Source: Chiridota heheva
Taxonomy: Eukaryota; Echinodermata; Holothuroidea; Apodida; Chiridotidae
Length of the DNA stretch: 64,000 nt
NCBI GenBank assembly: GCA_020152595.1
Contig: JAIGNY010001641.1
Location: forward strand, 879,001-943,000
Direction: 5' to 3'
Part shown: one piece after another, positions 23,577 through 34,159 of the stretch
Position numbering within the stretch: the first letter of the stretch is position 1
How the letters are laid out: each line of letters starts with the position of its first letter
Translations under genes and position numbers: made by a program
Notes under the pieces: generated by a model
The model's input: only the letters and a program-made list of their open reading frames with translations
What the model was told of the DNA's origin: nothing
Databases searched by the model: none

Positions 23577-24383
23577 TATTTTTGTCCAGCAACAGTTGCT
23601 TCCATGGAACTTTACCTTTATAAACTAAATGCATCCTAATCGAGATAAAACACAGTCCAATAACAGCATGTGAAGAAACAAAGAAATGAATAAAAGGATG
23701 AAATGATTTAAAACTTGTATGTAAATGCTGTTTTGATGTATTTGTATTTTTACCATTTTTATTCTAATACAGTATTAACCCTTACTCTCCCAGCGTCACG
23801 GTGACCGTGACAGTTACGATCCATTTTCCAAAAAAAAATTTGAGTACCTTCCCAAAATCCTATAGAGCTGCAAATAAGTTCATTCAAACCAGATTGAATA
23901 GATCTTTCATAATATGGTTATTTTGTTAGGGGGTTAGATTGAAATTTGTTGAGTAAAATCGTTACAAAAAAGTGCATTTTTTTTTTAAACATATTTTTTT
24001 TTTTTTTTTTTTTTTTGAAAGACGAATGTCATACGTGAATATTTTTTCTATTTTTTCTTTTCAGGTAAAGTATAAAGATAGTTTGAATTGTTGGTTGCTA
24101 CACGATTTTTACTTGTACTTGGTCAATGTTTGTGTTTTTTGGAGAAAATATGCCAAAATTTGTGATTCGGGCCATTTTGGACCTTTTTGATCAAAAATCA
24201 TAAAAACGGCCCAAATATTATATTGGAATTTTAAAATCTCTACGGATAAAGGAGAAATAGATCGTTCAGACGAACTACTACAATAACAGATGCACCCCCT
24301 CTACTTGCCTAAAGGTCTCTGATGATGGCGTCAATTTGCGTCTTTTTTTTTTTTTTTTTTCTTCTCGCACATTCGACATCACA

Positions 24384-24575
24384 AAATGGCGAGATACAAG
24401 TTACAACGTCGAGCGTGCCTTCCGACTCCTATGTTTTCTTCAGAATAATGATGACTCAGAGGGTCGGAAGGTACTTCTGATGAAGAAGATGTACCAGAAC
24501 TCGACCAGATTGAGGAAGAGGAGAATATAGAGCCTGCTGAGATGGATAGTGATCTGTTCCAAATTACGGAGTGGT
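24384..24575 (+). pseudogene. Acidic first exon of the TTAA element gene, frameshifted
   Basis: An ATGGCGAGATAC start is followed by blocks YNVERAFRLLC and NNDDSEG in one frame and EGTSDEEDVPELDQIEEEEN, then IEPAEMDSDLFQITEW in another, so at least one indel has broken it. The exon stops at a good donor (GTG|GTGAGT, 24576). A helical segment followed by a long acidic tract is usual for piggyBac-type transposase N termini. Assignment to that family is inferred from this and the element ends. Confidence 0.55.
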
Positions 24576-25317
24576 GAGTGTTTTCTTCCAAAATAGCGAA
24601 AAGTACTACATTGTAAATGTGTAGTAATAAAATAAGGCTTATAGAATCATAATGATAAATTAGCGGGATTTTTTGCTTGTTACGAGAAACAAGTAAAGGG
24701 ACACTAAAATCACATATAAAAAAAAAGGATTTAGGTCCTTTCTATAATAGCCCGGATGAAACAAATGAAAGCTGAACCCCAATAATAACATTTTTAAATG
24801 GACTGAAATATATGTATTTCCCAATGGCAAAATTGTAAATTTAGGCCTACTGAAATATGTGTATTCCCAATTTCACAAAATCCAAGTTCCATTATTTCAA
24901 GGGGCCGAAATCACAATTTTATGGGGGAAAGTGGAGTAGGGGTCCCATGTTAGGGCAAAATACACATGTTGGGGGTGCCCCAAGCCCATTTAGAGGAAAA
25001 TGCTTGTATATAGGCCTAGTACCGGTACATTATTTTGATGCCCCATTTTTTGGGACCATGATCCTTTTCCCCTCCCCCTGGCTATGCCACTGTTGTGGTG
25101 ATGACTAGATCGATAAAACAAACATTTTGGACCCCTGTATGTACCCCCGGGCTTCCCGGCTGTAAAAGTCTATCCCCACGGTTACCACAAAATTGTGGGG
25201 CAGGTTAGAAACCACAATAACATGTTATGCGATAACATGTTATGCGTATGCTTGAAGAGGACGAGCCGCCCGCTACTAGAAACCACAATAATATGTTATG
25301 CGATGTGATAACATGTT

Positions 25318-25645
25318 ATGCGTATGCTTGAAAAGGACGAGCCGCCCGCTACTCCCCAACCCAAGAGGAAGAGGGACAGACCGTTGAAGATGAGCCCAGG
25401 CCCCTCTTCCAGGCCTTCCGCTGCAGTCTCGCTACCATCACCACTCAAAGAAAATCCGACTGCAGCGAAAAAAGCTGCCTTCAAAACCAGGGAGGAAGAG
25501 CGGAACGCTCGGCTGCAGGAGATACAGCGGTCGAAGGTCATCCCTGCAGCCGATAAAGACTATCATCTGTGGGAAGTACTGGTAAAGAGTGACCGGGATC
25601 GACACGAGGTCTTCGGTAACTGGTTATGGGAAGACCAAACTAAAG
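25318..25645 (+). pseudogene. Central exon of the TTAA element gene, AT-hook-like
   Basis: An open frame starts at or before 25318 and encodes PQPKRKRDRPLK (AT-hook-like, about residues 14-25), a Pro/Ser-rich linker, then a charged helix KTREEERNARLQEIQRSK and DYHLWEVLVKSDRDRHEV, ending GNWLWEDQTK at a strong GTAAGT donor. The upstream acceptor is unclear because about 75 bp around its 5' end are tandemly duplicated (25207-25280 and 25279-25353). The function is unknown. The frame is intact here although exon 1 is broken. Confidence 0.55.
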
Positions 25646-25692
25646 TAAGTTGAATGAATATAGTTGCTTTTTTTTTTAAATTTTATTTGCAG

Positions 25693-25749
25693 CAACAAGG
25701 TATAGCAGAAGACTTTACAAATTTGGACCTTTTCGGCAAACATTTCTTA
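25693..25749 (+). pseudogene. Terminal exon of the TTAA element gene
   Basis: A T-rich tract and TTTGCAG acceptor precede codons QQGIAEDFTNLDLFGKHFL and a TGA stop. The upstream exon ends after whole codons (DQTK), so the frame joins in phase. The spliced product would be a short C terminus rather than a transposase catalytic domain, consistent with an internally deleted element. Confidence 0.45.
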
Positions 25750-26059
25750 TGAATTCCATGTGGAATGAACAGAAGTAAGTGTTCAATAGATAATCAGCAT
25801 AGTCTATCAACATAAAAGTAGCTGTGAAGCTTGTAATGGCTGAAATTGGGTCAGAAATAAACAAAAAACACTTTCGGCATAATAAATTTCAGAAATAGCT
25901 TATTCTATTTTTGGAAGCTTGGGAGAGTAAGGGTTAAAGGCCCTAAAACTTAGTCTGTTTTGGTCTTTGACAGTGTTTTTTCAAACCACATGACCTTGGC
26001 ACTATCAAGGTATCTTCAATCAATAACAAATCCCTGGTTCAATTGAATGATTAATCATT

Positions 26060-26240
26060 TAATAGGTGTTTTAAGACTTTTATTACATCTGAGAAAAGAC
26101 CACATTAACACGAATGTGCAAAGCAAAGACTATAAAAATGCAATGTTTAATCAAATGATATATCTTTGTAAAGGAGGTGTAAAGCTTTTGTTACATTTGA
26201 GAATAGACCACCTTAACAAAATGCAAAACAACCGAGTATA
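26060..26240. repeat. About 112-bp tandem duplication
   Basis: TTTTATTACATCTGAGAAAA at 26079 recurs diverged near 26191 (TTGTTACATTTGAGAATA), each followed by GACCAC(A/C)TTAACA and a GCAAA-rich tail. Confidence 0.7.
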
Positions 26241-26573
26241 AAAGGACACTTTATGTATACGTGCTAGCAAAACCAATGCAGCCATTGAAGGATCTACAAT
26301 GTGTTTTTCGCCATTGAATTTTGAACTTACTCAGAATTTTCACAGCGAATAACAACCTGATTTTTACCTTAACTTTGATCTACCGTAAGATATCACAACT
26401 TTAATCATACAGTATGTAAAAATATGCTTTAGATATAAATTTCTGTGCAAAATATCCATATCATTTTAAAAAAGGCCTTGTATAACAAAATTGAAATATT
26501 TGCTCAAGTGTGAAATGAAAAAAAGAAAACAATGAATAAATTAGTTTAAAATGAAATGGCAACCAATAAGCAT

Positions 26574-26850
26574 CATTGACCAAATTAAAATACTAGTGAA
26601 TTGGTAACATTTGGAGAATAACCAAGAGAGCGTAAAGGACACTCCTACATATTGTACTGTGCTACAGTATCACATACTGTGCATTTTCATCAGTACCTGT
26701 GGCACTGTAGTATGTTCAGAGGGGAAAAGCTTTGCGGATCCTGATGAAAATGCACAGGACTATACTGTGCTACAGTATCATACAGTAATGTCCATTGGTT
26801 AGGGTCCAAATGTTGTCAATTCACCAGTATTTTATTTTGGTCAATGATTA
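26574..26850. mobile_element. Foldback element with ACTGTGCTACAGTATCA arms
   Basis: The left arm (26574-26695) includes CATTGACCAAATTAAAATAC and TGTGCATTTTCATCAG. The right arm (26738-26849) is its inverse, with CTGATGAAAATGCACA and GTATTTTATTTTGGTCAATG. An extra right arm stands alone at 27284-27431. Confidence 0.8.
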
Positions 26851-27283
26851 ATTTGTGAGGTGTATAACAGAATGATTTATAATAGTCTGTGGCATTGGTA
26901 TGAACAGTAAGATAAGAGAATGAGATTAGAAAAATGTATTTTGTCCACAACAAAATATGGAAATTTGTCGCCCTGTAGCAAAACGTACAAAGATATTTTA
27001 AAAGATTTATAAATACAAGTTATTACGATAAAACAGTAGATTACTGTAGGAAAAATAAAAATTCGGTAAATATTATTAAATGGTAAAAAAACAATTATGT
27101 CCAAGAGATATAAAACTATATATAGGCCTATATATATATAAATATATATACAATTTGACTTACAATACAAAAACACAAACTATTGGACCGCTTTCAACAG
27201 GGGGAATAGAGTTGGGTACAAATGAAAACCTGAATCTGTTATGCTTGGACCGTGGCATACGAAGTCTGAACTGAAAAGTAGGA

Positions 27284-27431
27284 AAAAGCTTTCCGTATAC
27301 TGATGAAAATGCACACTACTGTATGATACTGTAGCACAGTACAGTATGAATGAATGAATGACTTTTATCCTCTTGTTGGTTATTCTACAAATGTTATCAA
27401 TTCAACAATATTTTAATTTTGTCAATGATGT
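27284..27431. mobile_element. Solo right arm of the foldback family
   Basis: AAAAGCTTTCCG, CTGATGAAAATGCACACTAC, CTGTAGCACAGTACAG and ATTTTGTCAATGATG follow the right arm of the 26574 element in the same order. No matching left arm was found upstream of it. Confidence 0.7.
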
Positions 27432-27618
27432 CGATTAGAAGATTGGTCAGTAGGTAAAATCTTACACGAGGTCTGCCAGGACACATTAAACCTTGTTGGA
27501 CTGAAATTTAAGTCAAGCGCAGGTCCCCTTTCCGGGTGTGGTCTGACAAGGGTTGAAGGGTTAATAATTAATTTATGATCAGCAAATTTTATAGGCTCTA
27601 TTACAATTCACCTCACAA

Positions 27619-28380
27619 TAGTGCTGTTGATTTGTGAACAATTTACTAAATGTTTAACTGCCAAAATTTGCGTGCGTTTAATGATTGATCGCAATCAAGC
27701 TTCACCTAAAATTGGTAAAAAATTATTTTTCGTGGAACTAGTCCGGTTCCCACACAAACATACCATACATTTTCGGACCACAAATAGGCCAAGAATCTCA
27801 CCAAATCCAAATATCATGTCTTAAAATTACCCGTTAGGCTGATAAAACTACCTGAAAATAAAGATCTTTGGTTTAGATGACATTCAAAAAGGTGTAGAAA
27901 TAGATATCCACAAGAAATGTTGCCAATTTCTGGCAGTCTGAACTTCCACCTGGTCTTTCACAAAATGATTTATGTACAGACCATAACCCAGTACAGCATT
28001 CGTTAAAGCCTGTAAAATTCAGTGTTTAGTTCTAAAGTTAAAGTGCACTAACAATTTTTGTAGCAGAATTTTGTTCTTGCCATGAACGTGCAGTAGAAAG
28101 ATATAAACAATCAATAATAAAGGAAATGAAGGAGTTTGCTTGATTTTTAATGCTGTTTTCATGCAATTTAAGAATACAGAGAATTGTTTTCAGTATATAC
28201 TGTAGCTTAAACCTTTAGGTGATTCTTGTAGTATTTTACAATCTTTTTCACTTGCCAATTGCCACTGTACACTAGGCCACCCATATAGTATTTTCACGAT
28301 TAATCGCTTCAATGTTTTACTAAACGTTTTTGAAGAGTTACGAGCAATTAGCGATTAATCACTAATCGTCAACAGCACTA
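27619..28380. mobile_element. Non-autonomous hAT element with perfect 8-bp target duplication
   Basis: The element begins TAGTGCTGTTGA and ends TCAACAGCACTA. The same eight bases CCTCACAA flank it at 27611-27618 and 28381-28388. An 8-bp duplication and short inverted ends are the hAT signature. The 762-bp interior has no transposase. Near the right end GATTAATCGCTTC and GCGATTAATC form a subterminal hairpin. Confidence 0.88.
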
Positions 28381-28697
28381 CCTCACAAATTAGATACTTT
28401 CAAAGATTCTGCCCTAGACATTTCAGAGTATAAAACAAATATATCAATATATTGGGGTACAGGATTGAAAACCACTCAATATAAATCAATAAGACAGCAG
28501 AGAGCTCAAATAAACAGCCCAACAAAATTGAAATACTTCTTCAGTACTATTATAGGTCTGGCTCCAATTTTGAAGCAAATATTGTTAATTTCTTTTTAAA
28601 AGTTTCAGAATTTTTTTTAAAAGAATGAAATCACCTCCCTTCCAAAGTACTTAACACCTCTGTTCCTAATACAGTAGTTCCGACATCTTCAAGGCCT

Positions 28698-28797
28698 CTT
28701 TTATCAGACTTCCCCATTTTTTATCAGACTTCCCCCTCTTTTGTTAGACTTCCCCCTCTTTTATCAGACATCCTCCTCTTTTATCAGACTTCCCTCT
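28698..28797. repeat. Pyrimidine-rich tandem repeat, 22-bp unit, about 4.5 copies
   Basis: TTTTATCAGACTTCCCCCTC is repeated with minor changes. CACCTCC (28632) and GGAGGTAATTTGC (28813) flank it as an inverted pair, as at the end of the 35.6-36.3-kb array. Confidence 0.85.
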
Positions 28798-29239
28798 TCA
28801 AAATATTACAAAGGAGGTAATTTGCTATTGCTTTAACACGTGTATGACATTTAAATCTCAGCACAGATTAGTCAGCCAACCAATAATTCCTCTTCAAATT
28901 TCAATTCCTAGCATGAACAATATAATTATACAGTATTTTTTCATGTTTCAGAGAAACTGAATTCTCAAGAGCAAAATAACGATTGGAAAAATAACCCAAT
29001 ATTTACCCAAAATGCTTGATATAAATGGATAAGCAATGTTAATATCAAACATCTTTCTTCCAAAAAATCTTTTGATCACATTCTTGGCATCATAAACAAT
29101 ATCTGTGACAACTGTACTTTGACTGAACATTATTCTTTTGACATTGTTCATTCTTAAACCAAATTCATATTTCACAATTCATTATTATCTTATCAAAAGG
29201 TATTAAAGTCTACATCATAGTTCATCCAGGGAGTTGTCA

Positions 29240-29290
29240 GTTTGTTTGATGTTCAACGGCACCGCGACAGTCAGAGTCAAATGTGCCATT
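29240..29290 (+). repeat. SINE core fragment, Nin-DC-like domain, copy 1
   Basis: GTTTGATGTTCAACGGCACC, then GCGACAGTCAGAGTCAAATG, then TGCC follow the pattern of the deeply conserved metazoan SINE domain known as Nin-DC (TTTTACGCCGCACCGACACA type). A parallel copy is at 33862. The rest of the SINE is not recognisable. Confidence 0.5.
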
Positions 29291-29299
29291 TAGCTTGTT

Positions 29300-30045
29300 T
29301 ATTGCAAACACGATATCAAAATTGTCAACTGCAGTGCAACCCCTCAGGCCTCCTCCAGAATAAACATTATATAAATTCATGTTTCAAACATTTTTTTTTT
29401 TATGCAAACTGCATCCACTGTATCTGCTCCGATATTTTTCAAGATCTTATCAAACGTAATTTGAATCTTTAATCTACAATTTTTTTCTCCTGTATTGTTT
29501 TGATAATGATCCTAACAGTCAGTCAAATGTCACTCCCTTCACACTCAATGTTATACAAAATAACGGAAAATTTTAATACTTTAATATCGAGTCTGGTGAA
29601 GTTGGCCAAAATCGCATTGAGAGGAAGTTTTATATAATATATTGTTTCATACCATATATTAAATTTTATTTCATATAGGCCCCTAAGAAATATATTTTAG
29701 AGGGGATGTAGTTTCCTATTTTCACACACACAAAGTGCATTGTTCCATATAAACTTATCTACATAGTACTAAGTGAATTTTATGTTTAGGTTGGATATAT
29801 TAGACAGTGGATAACTATATCCCTAACCGAACTATTTACTAAAGTGCAATAGCTATTTAGAGTTTTTTTAAAGAGACTTCTATGTAGCCAAAATAGACAC
29901 ATATGAACAAACACTGGCAACTAACAACCCTCTAGAGCACTGGGGATTTTATCAGTTGTGAGCTTGTAAACATGTTCCACTAGTTATTCTATAATCAACA
30001 AGATTAATACACTTTTCCACATTTTTGGTTCACACCTAATGAGAG
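29300..30045. other. Unannotated intronic sequence
   Basis: Nothing was recognised apart from a T11 run near 29390. Confidence 0.4.
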
Positions 30046-30050
30046 CTGTA

Positions 30051-30382
30051 ATGCACTTGTCAGTTGTATGACTAACTCCTACTACCCTGGCAATTTCAGT
30101 CAAAGGTGAGTCATTGACATATGAAATAGTGACTCACATGTGCATCATTGTACCAAATTGTCAGTCACCAGAGTGACTCTGGGGTGGGTCAATTTACTTC
30201 AGACCCATTAACTTTGTACCGTGGTGGTTGATTTGGGGTAAGTCATTTCACAAAAAATGTCAGTCACCTAAGTGACTGAGGGGTGCGTCATTGTACATGT
30301 TTTGTCCACCCACTATGGTGCAATGACTCACCTTGTCCGGGGGTGGGGGTTTAGGGGCTAGTCACACAATTGACAAGTGCAT
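30051..30382. mobile_element. MITE rich in AP-1-type TGA(C/G)TCA sites, copy 1
   Basis: The ends ATGCACTTGTCAGTTGTATG and CACACAATTGACAAGTGCAT are inverted. Perfect TGA(G/C)TCA heptamers lie at 30107-30113, 30130-30136 and 30324-30330, and a perfect hairpin TCAGTCACCTAAGTGACTGA at 30260-30279. CAGTCACCAGAGTGACTCTG at 30163 is a second hairpin. The second copy is at 39997-40302. Confidence 0.85.
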
Positions 30383-30879
30383 AACAAGCTCAAAACACCA
30401 CAAAGATTTTTGACCTTTCAGAAGCCACAGTAACAGTGATAAAGATGATATTATGGTGCCAATACTGGTGTAGACACAATATACTGAAGTAAGATTCATT
30501 ATATTCCCCATCCAATAGACAATTTGCTCCAGAAAAATATTGTGGGACTTTACTTTCCATCTTTTTTTTTGCAGCAAAATGAATTTGTGATTGTCCTCAA
30601 AGTAAATAAGGTTGCCAATGGGTTTTCTGTTGTTGTTGTATGTGTGCACTTTGGCTGAAAATCAAGTTGTCCCAGCAGACAAGTCGAGTAAATATTATGG
30701 TTGCCCTAATAATATTTTTTTAACCAGACAAAGATTAGTTGAACCCTGGCTCTTTCTACATGTATTTGCCTATTCTCTTCTTCAATGTACTCCCTGATCC
30801 TGAAAGGGTGTACGTTGTTGTGATGAGGACTAGTTCTAAAACTTAAGTTTTTGGGTTGTTTTTTTAATATATTTTTTAT

Positions 30880-31720
30880 TGGGAGGGAAAATAACCTCCA
30901 TTTCCGGAGAGAAAAAAAATCATTTTCAGGCAGGTTTTTTTTTAATTTCAGGGAAATATTAGCTAATTTTTAAGCTAAGTTTTGGGGGAATTTTCTTAAA
31001 TTTTCAGGAGTTGTCATTCATTTCCAGACAATTCTCTTTTTCTTCAATTTTTGGAAATTTTCCTTAATTTCCAAACAAATTTATTCAATATTTGAGAAAT
31101 TTCCTTTATTTTCAGGCAGTTTTCTTTAATTTCTTAGCAATTTTTTTGGTCAACTTTAGGAAATTTTCCTCAATGTTATAGTGAGCTTTCCTTAAATTTT
31201 TGGGCAATGTTCAGAACGTTTCCTTCATTTCTAGGCAATTTCATTTTCAAAAAATTTCCGTCATTTTTCGGGCAGGTTTTTTTATTTTGAGAAAATTTTA
31301 GCGTAATTTTAGGAACTTTAATTAAATTCCAGGCAATTTTCCTCCATTTTCAGAGAATTTTCTTTGATTTTCAAAAAAAATTCTTCCATTGTCGGGCAGT
31401 TTTGATTTGAAAATTTTTCTTTCATTATCTGGAAATCTAGCTAAGTCGGGCAAATGATTACGACAAATCACTGATATTTTTTTTTTTTACAGTTTTACCT
31501 TTCTGCCTGACTATATAAGATGATTGGAACCTAAGCATATTGTCCTCATCATGCTGAGTCAGGAGGACACAACCTAGATATACAACAGCCAAGTCGGGCA
31601 TGATTCTGCCAGACAAATTTTCCTCAATATTAATTAGGGAGCTTTCCTTAGTTTCAGGGCAATTTCAGGAAAATTTCCAAGCAATTTTCTTCAATTTCCA
31701 GAAAATTTCCTTCATGATTT
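30880..31720. repeat. Degenerate tandem array of TTTCAGGCAATTTTCCTTAA-type units
   Basis: About 25 loosely conserved units of about 30 bp built from GGCAATTTTC, GGAAATTTTCCTTAATTT and TTTTCAGG words fill the interval, broken near 31440-31600 by unrelated sequence. A similar but shorter patch is at 63640-63790. Confidence 0.75.
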
Positions 31721-32056
31721 AGCCAGACTAGGTAAGATGGGTATCCAGCCGACAGGGGAAAGGCTGCTTCCCCCCGGTGGTCCCACCTCCCACCTCCCCC
31801 ACTTCGTACAGCCATGGTCCTTGCCCTGAATATATACACATTACAAGTCTTGCATTCATTCAAAATGATATCAAACACACTCCAAACCTACTAAAACCAT
31901 CTGCAGAATTCAAGACTTAATTAAATAGATTACAAACCAACTAAATTTTGTACATGTATAATTCTTAAAATACATAGAAACCTGTAAACTTTATTTTATG
32001 AAAATCCAATAAAATATGAATTTTTATACAGTAGCAGTCACTTTATACAAATCTTT

Positions 32057-32409
32057 TTAAGCCTTACTCTACCAGCACTTTTTTAAAAATGCAACTGGGA
32101 GGCGGGGCCAAAGACAGGGCACCCACAATAGCAATAATATCGCCGCATGGTAGAGTAAGGGTTAAGCAAATGCTGATTATTGAAGGGTCCTCTGTCTTCC
32201 AAGCAGCAAAGTCAGGCTCGTTCCACTTCAGTGACCCGGTGGGCTGCCCACCGGGCTCATGTTGCATATATTTTCGAGTTGGCACATTTACGCCGGTTAA
32301 ATAAGCCTTACTCTACCCGCACTTTTTTTGAAAATGTGCCTGGGAGGCGGTCCAAAGATGGGGCACCCAAACCGGCAATATTAACACTGCATGGTAGAGT
32401 AAGGTTTAA
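32057..32409. repeat. Second array of the 101-bp hairpin modules (inverted, CTACC subfamily)
   Basis: Modules 32061-32161 and 32305-32405 are both 101 bp, with a 143-bp spacer whose reverse complement matches the 3149-3293 spacer (including CCCGGTGGGC / GCCCACCGGG). The ends here are GCCTTACTCTACC...GGTAGAGTAAGGG, flanked by TTAA at 32057 and 32162. These ends resemble the 2.16-kb element (CCCTTACTCTCCCA) more than the 3-kb array does. Confidence 0.88.
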
Positions 32410-32414
32410 TTGGA

Positions 32415-32895
32415 GAATAAAAAAATATAACCAGCCTTGTGCCCTCATATTGACAAAAATCTAATTTGGATTACGCATTGACGTTGAAAAGAACAAAATC
32501 ATCCAACACAGTGGTTATTCACATGAAACCTGTTAATCGTCATGGCAACCAACCACTCATATATTCATAATTAGAAAACTAATGTTTTTCTTTAGCTTTC
32601 TCATCTCTAAATGAATCCCTGCCTTCAAGATGAGACAAATATATCCATCAAGAGATGTTTGGCAAAATATCACCTCCCTAGCCCAGCTCATACATAAAGA
32701 CTACAAAAAATATACCACCTCTGAAACACCCCACATGACGAATATCCTCCGGGGAAATTTTGGGATTCATAAAATAAACAAAAAAAGCAGAATAAGAAAT
32801 TGCCTGTGCAGTGACATATACGTAAATACTGTCTAAAAAGAATGGTGTTCCATTCATTTTATGTACTGTACTCTGACAGGTAGACCTTAAACAGG
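32415..32895. other. Unannotated intronic sequence
   Basis: A 68-codon open frame at 32630-32836 has plausible amino-acid composition but no recognised motif and no splice-site support. No gene is called. Confidence 0.35.
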
Positions 32896-32898
32896 TTT

Positions 32899-32953
32899 GG
32901 TTATACCATGGATATACTATTTGGAACCCAAATAGTATCTCCATGGTTATACC
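32899..32953. repeat. 55-bp near-perfect palindrome
   Basis: GGTTATACCATGGATATACT, then ATTTGGAACCCAAAT, then AGTATCTCCATGGTTATACC: the two sides are inverted with a three-base centre and few mismatches, so it can form a long hairpin or cruciform. Confidence 0.9.
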
Positions 32954-33149
32954 AGGAAAAACATCTCATTCTGAATACATCAGTCTTTAAATTTTGTTTT
33001 CAGTTCATCTTCTCTCAGACTTCAGTAACTGTGTATAACAGATAAAAGTTCAAATATTTTATAATATATGTGATATATAATATATTAACGTAATGTTTAA
33101 TGCTATTTGACAATGCACTGCAGTGACAGTGCAGTGTACTATTTATTAA

Positions 33150-33716
33150 AGGAATATTCCCATAGTTTTTTGTAAACTTCTATTTAAAAGAGCATACTTC
33201 TAGAGCCACTTTGGTACAAAAATCAGGTTGATATTATATTCCATTCGGGAGATATGGATTTTTAATGATTTCCCAATTGCATTTTAAAGTTTTTGTACAG
33301 TATGATGAATTGGTGTTTGATGATGTTATAGAGGCAATTTAATTCAAAATGTTTATGTATTTCTTTAAATGTTAATTGGTTGTTTCTGTATGATTATAAA
33401 CAATTTTCCAAAAGTTATTGAAATAGGGTATACTTGGCAATGTATATAAATACCTACCTTTCATCAATTTATTTTTCTAGCAGGTTTTATTAATAAAAAA
33501 GGATGACAGATTTTACTGAAATACATCAACTTTGTGGGAGAATGTGTTGCTGTGATGTCATACTGAGCTGTTTCCTTTTCGTTTATTGGCATTTTTTGTG
33601 AAATTTTGAGTATCTCTTGGTAGGAATAACATATCAACATGATTTTTGTACTAAATTGTTTCTGAAAATTTTCTCTTTCTTATGAAAGGTTACGAAAAAA
33701 ACATGGGAATATTCCT
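33150..33716. mobile_element. TTAA MITE family B, copy 2
   Basis: TTAA (33146-33149) then AGGAATATTCCCATAG; the right end CATGGGAATATTCCT then TTAA (33717-33720). At 567 bp it equals copy 1 (566 bp) and lies in the opposite orientation. It includes GATGTCATACTGAGC inside. No coding capacity. Confidence 0.92.
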
Positions 33717-33853
33717 TTAATGTTTGTCCAAGATCTTTATGTCATCCTACAAAAGAAGGAAAATGACATTTTAACAGCAGAAAAAAAGAATAACCCAATT
33801 TGACAATGCACTGCAGTGTACTATCTATGAATGGTACATGCATTTTCAGTATG

Positions 33854-34150
33854 GTACAAATTTGTTTGGTTTGGTTTGGTTTGATTTTAACGGCACCAAC
33901 AGTCAAAGGCAAATGTGCCAAGACTCGCAGAGATTGCGTTAGAATTGTCATCTGGTGTATTTGGTTACAACAAGCCCTTGATTTTTGGCATATTTTGTAA
34001 ATTTGCCGTCATATGTACAGGGCACTGCGTAATGTGCAGGCCACTGCGGGTTAGCGAAGCTTGCAACATTTGCCGCGCTACAGGCTTGCTTTTACACATA
34101 CAACACAATACAGGAGGAAAGTATTGGTAAGGCAATGTACAAATTTGTAC
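33854..34150 (+). repeat. Repeat with Nin-DC-like core and GTACAAATTTGT ends
   Basis: GTACAAATTTGT at the left and ACAAATTTGTAC at the right are inverted. GGTTTGGTTTGATTTTAACG, GCACCAACAGTCAAAGGCAA and ATGTGCC (33875-33919) match the SINE core seen at 29240. SINEs do not normally have inverted ends, so the end match may be chance or a SINE carried in a DNA element. Confidence 0.5.
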
Positions 34151-34159
34151 AAACTTCAC

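Larger units (their letters stand above)
23779..25933 (+). mobile_element. 2.16-kb TTAA-flanked (piggyBac-like) element with a decayed spliced gene
   Basis: TTAA (23775-23778) is followed by CCCTTACTCTCCCAGCG, and the far end reads TTGGGAGAGTAAGGG then TTAA (25934-25937). Just inside the left end is the near-palindrome GTCACGGTGACCGTGAC (23795-23811). The interior carries remains of a plus-strand gene of at least three exons, listed separately. TTAA duplication with CCC...GGG ends is the piggyBac signature; no intact transposase catalytic region is present, so this is a deleted or non-autonomous copy. A block with GGGGTGCCCC and CTGGCTATGCCACTG at about 24780-25110 looks like another repeat inserted in its intron. 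Confidence 0.75.
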
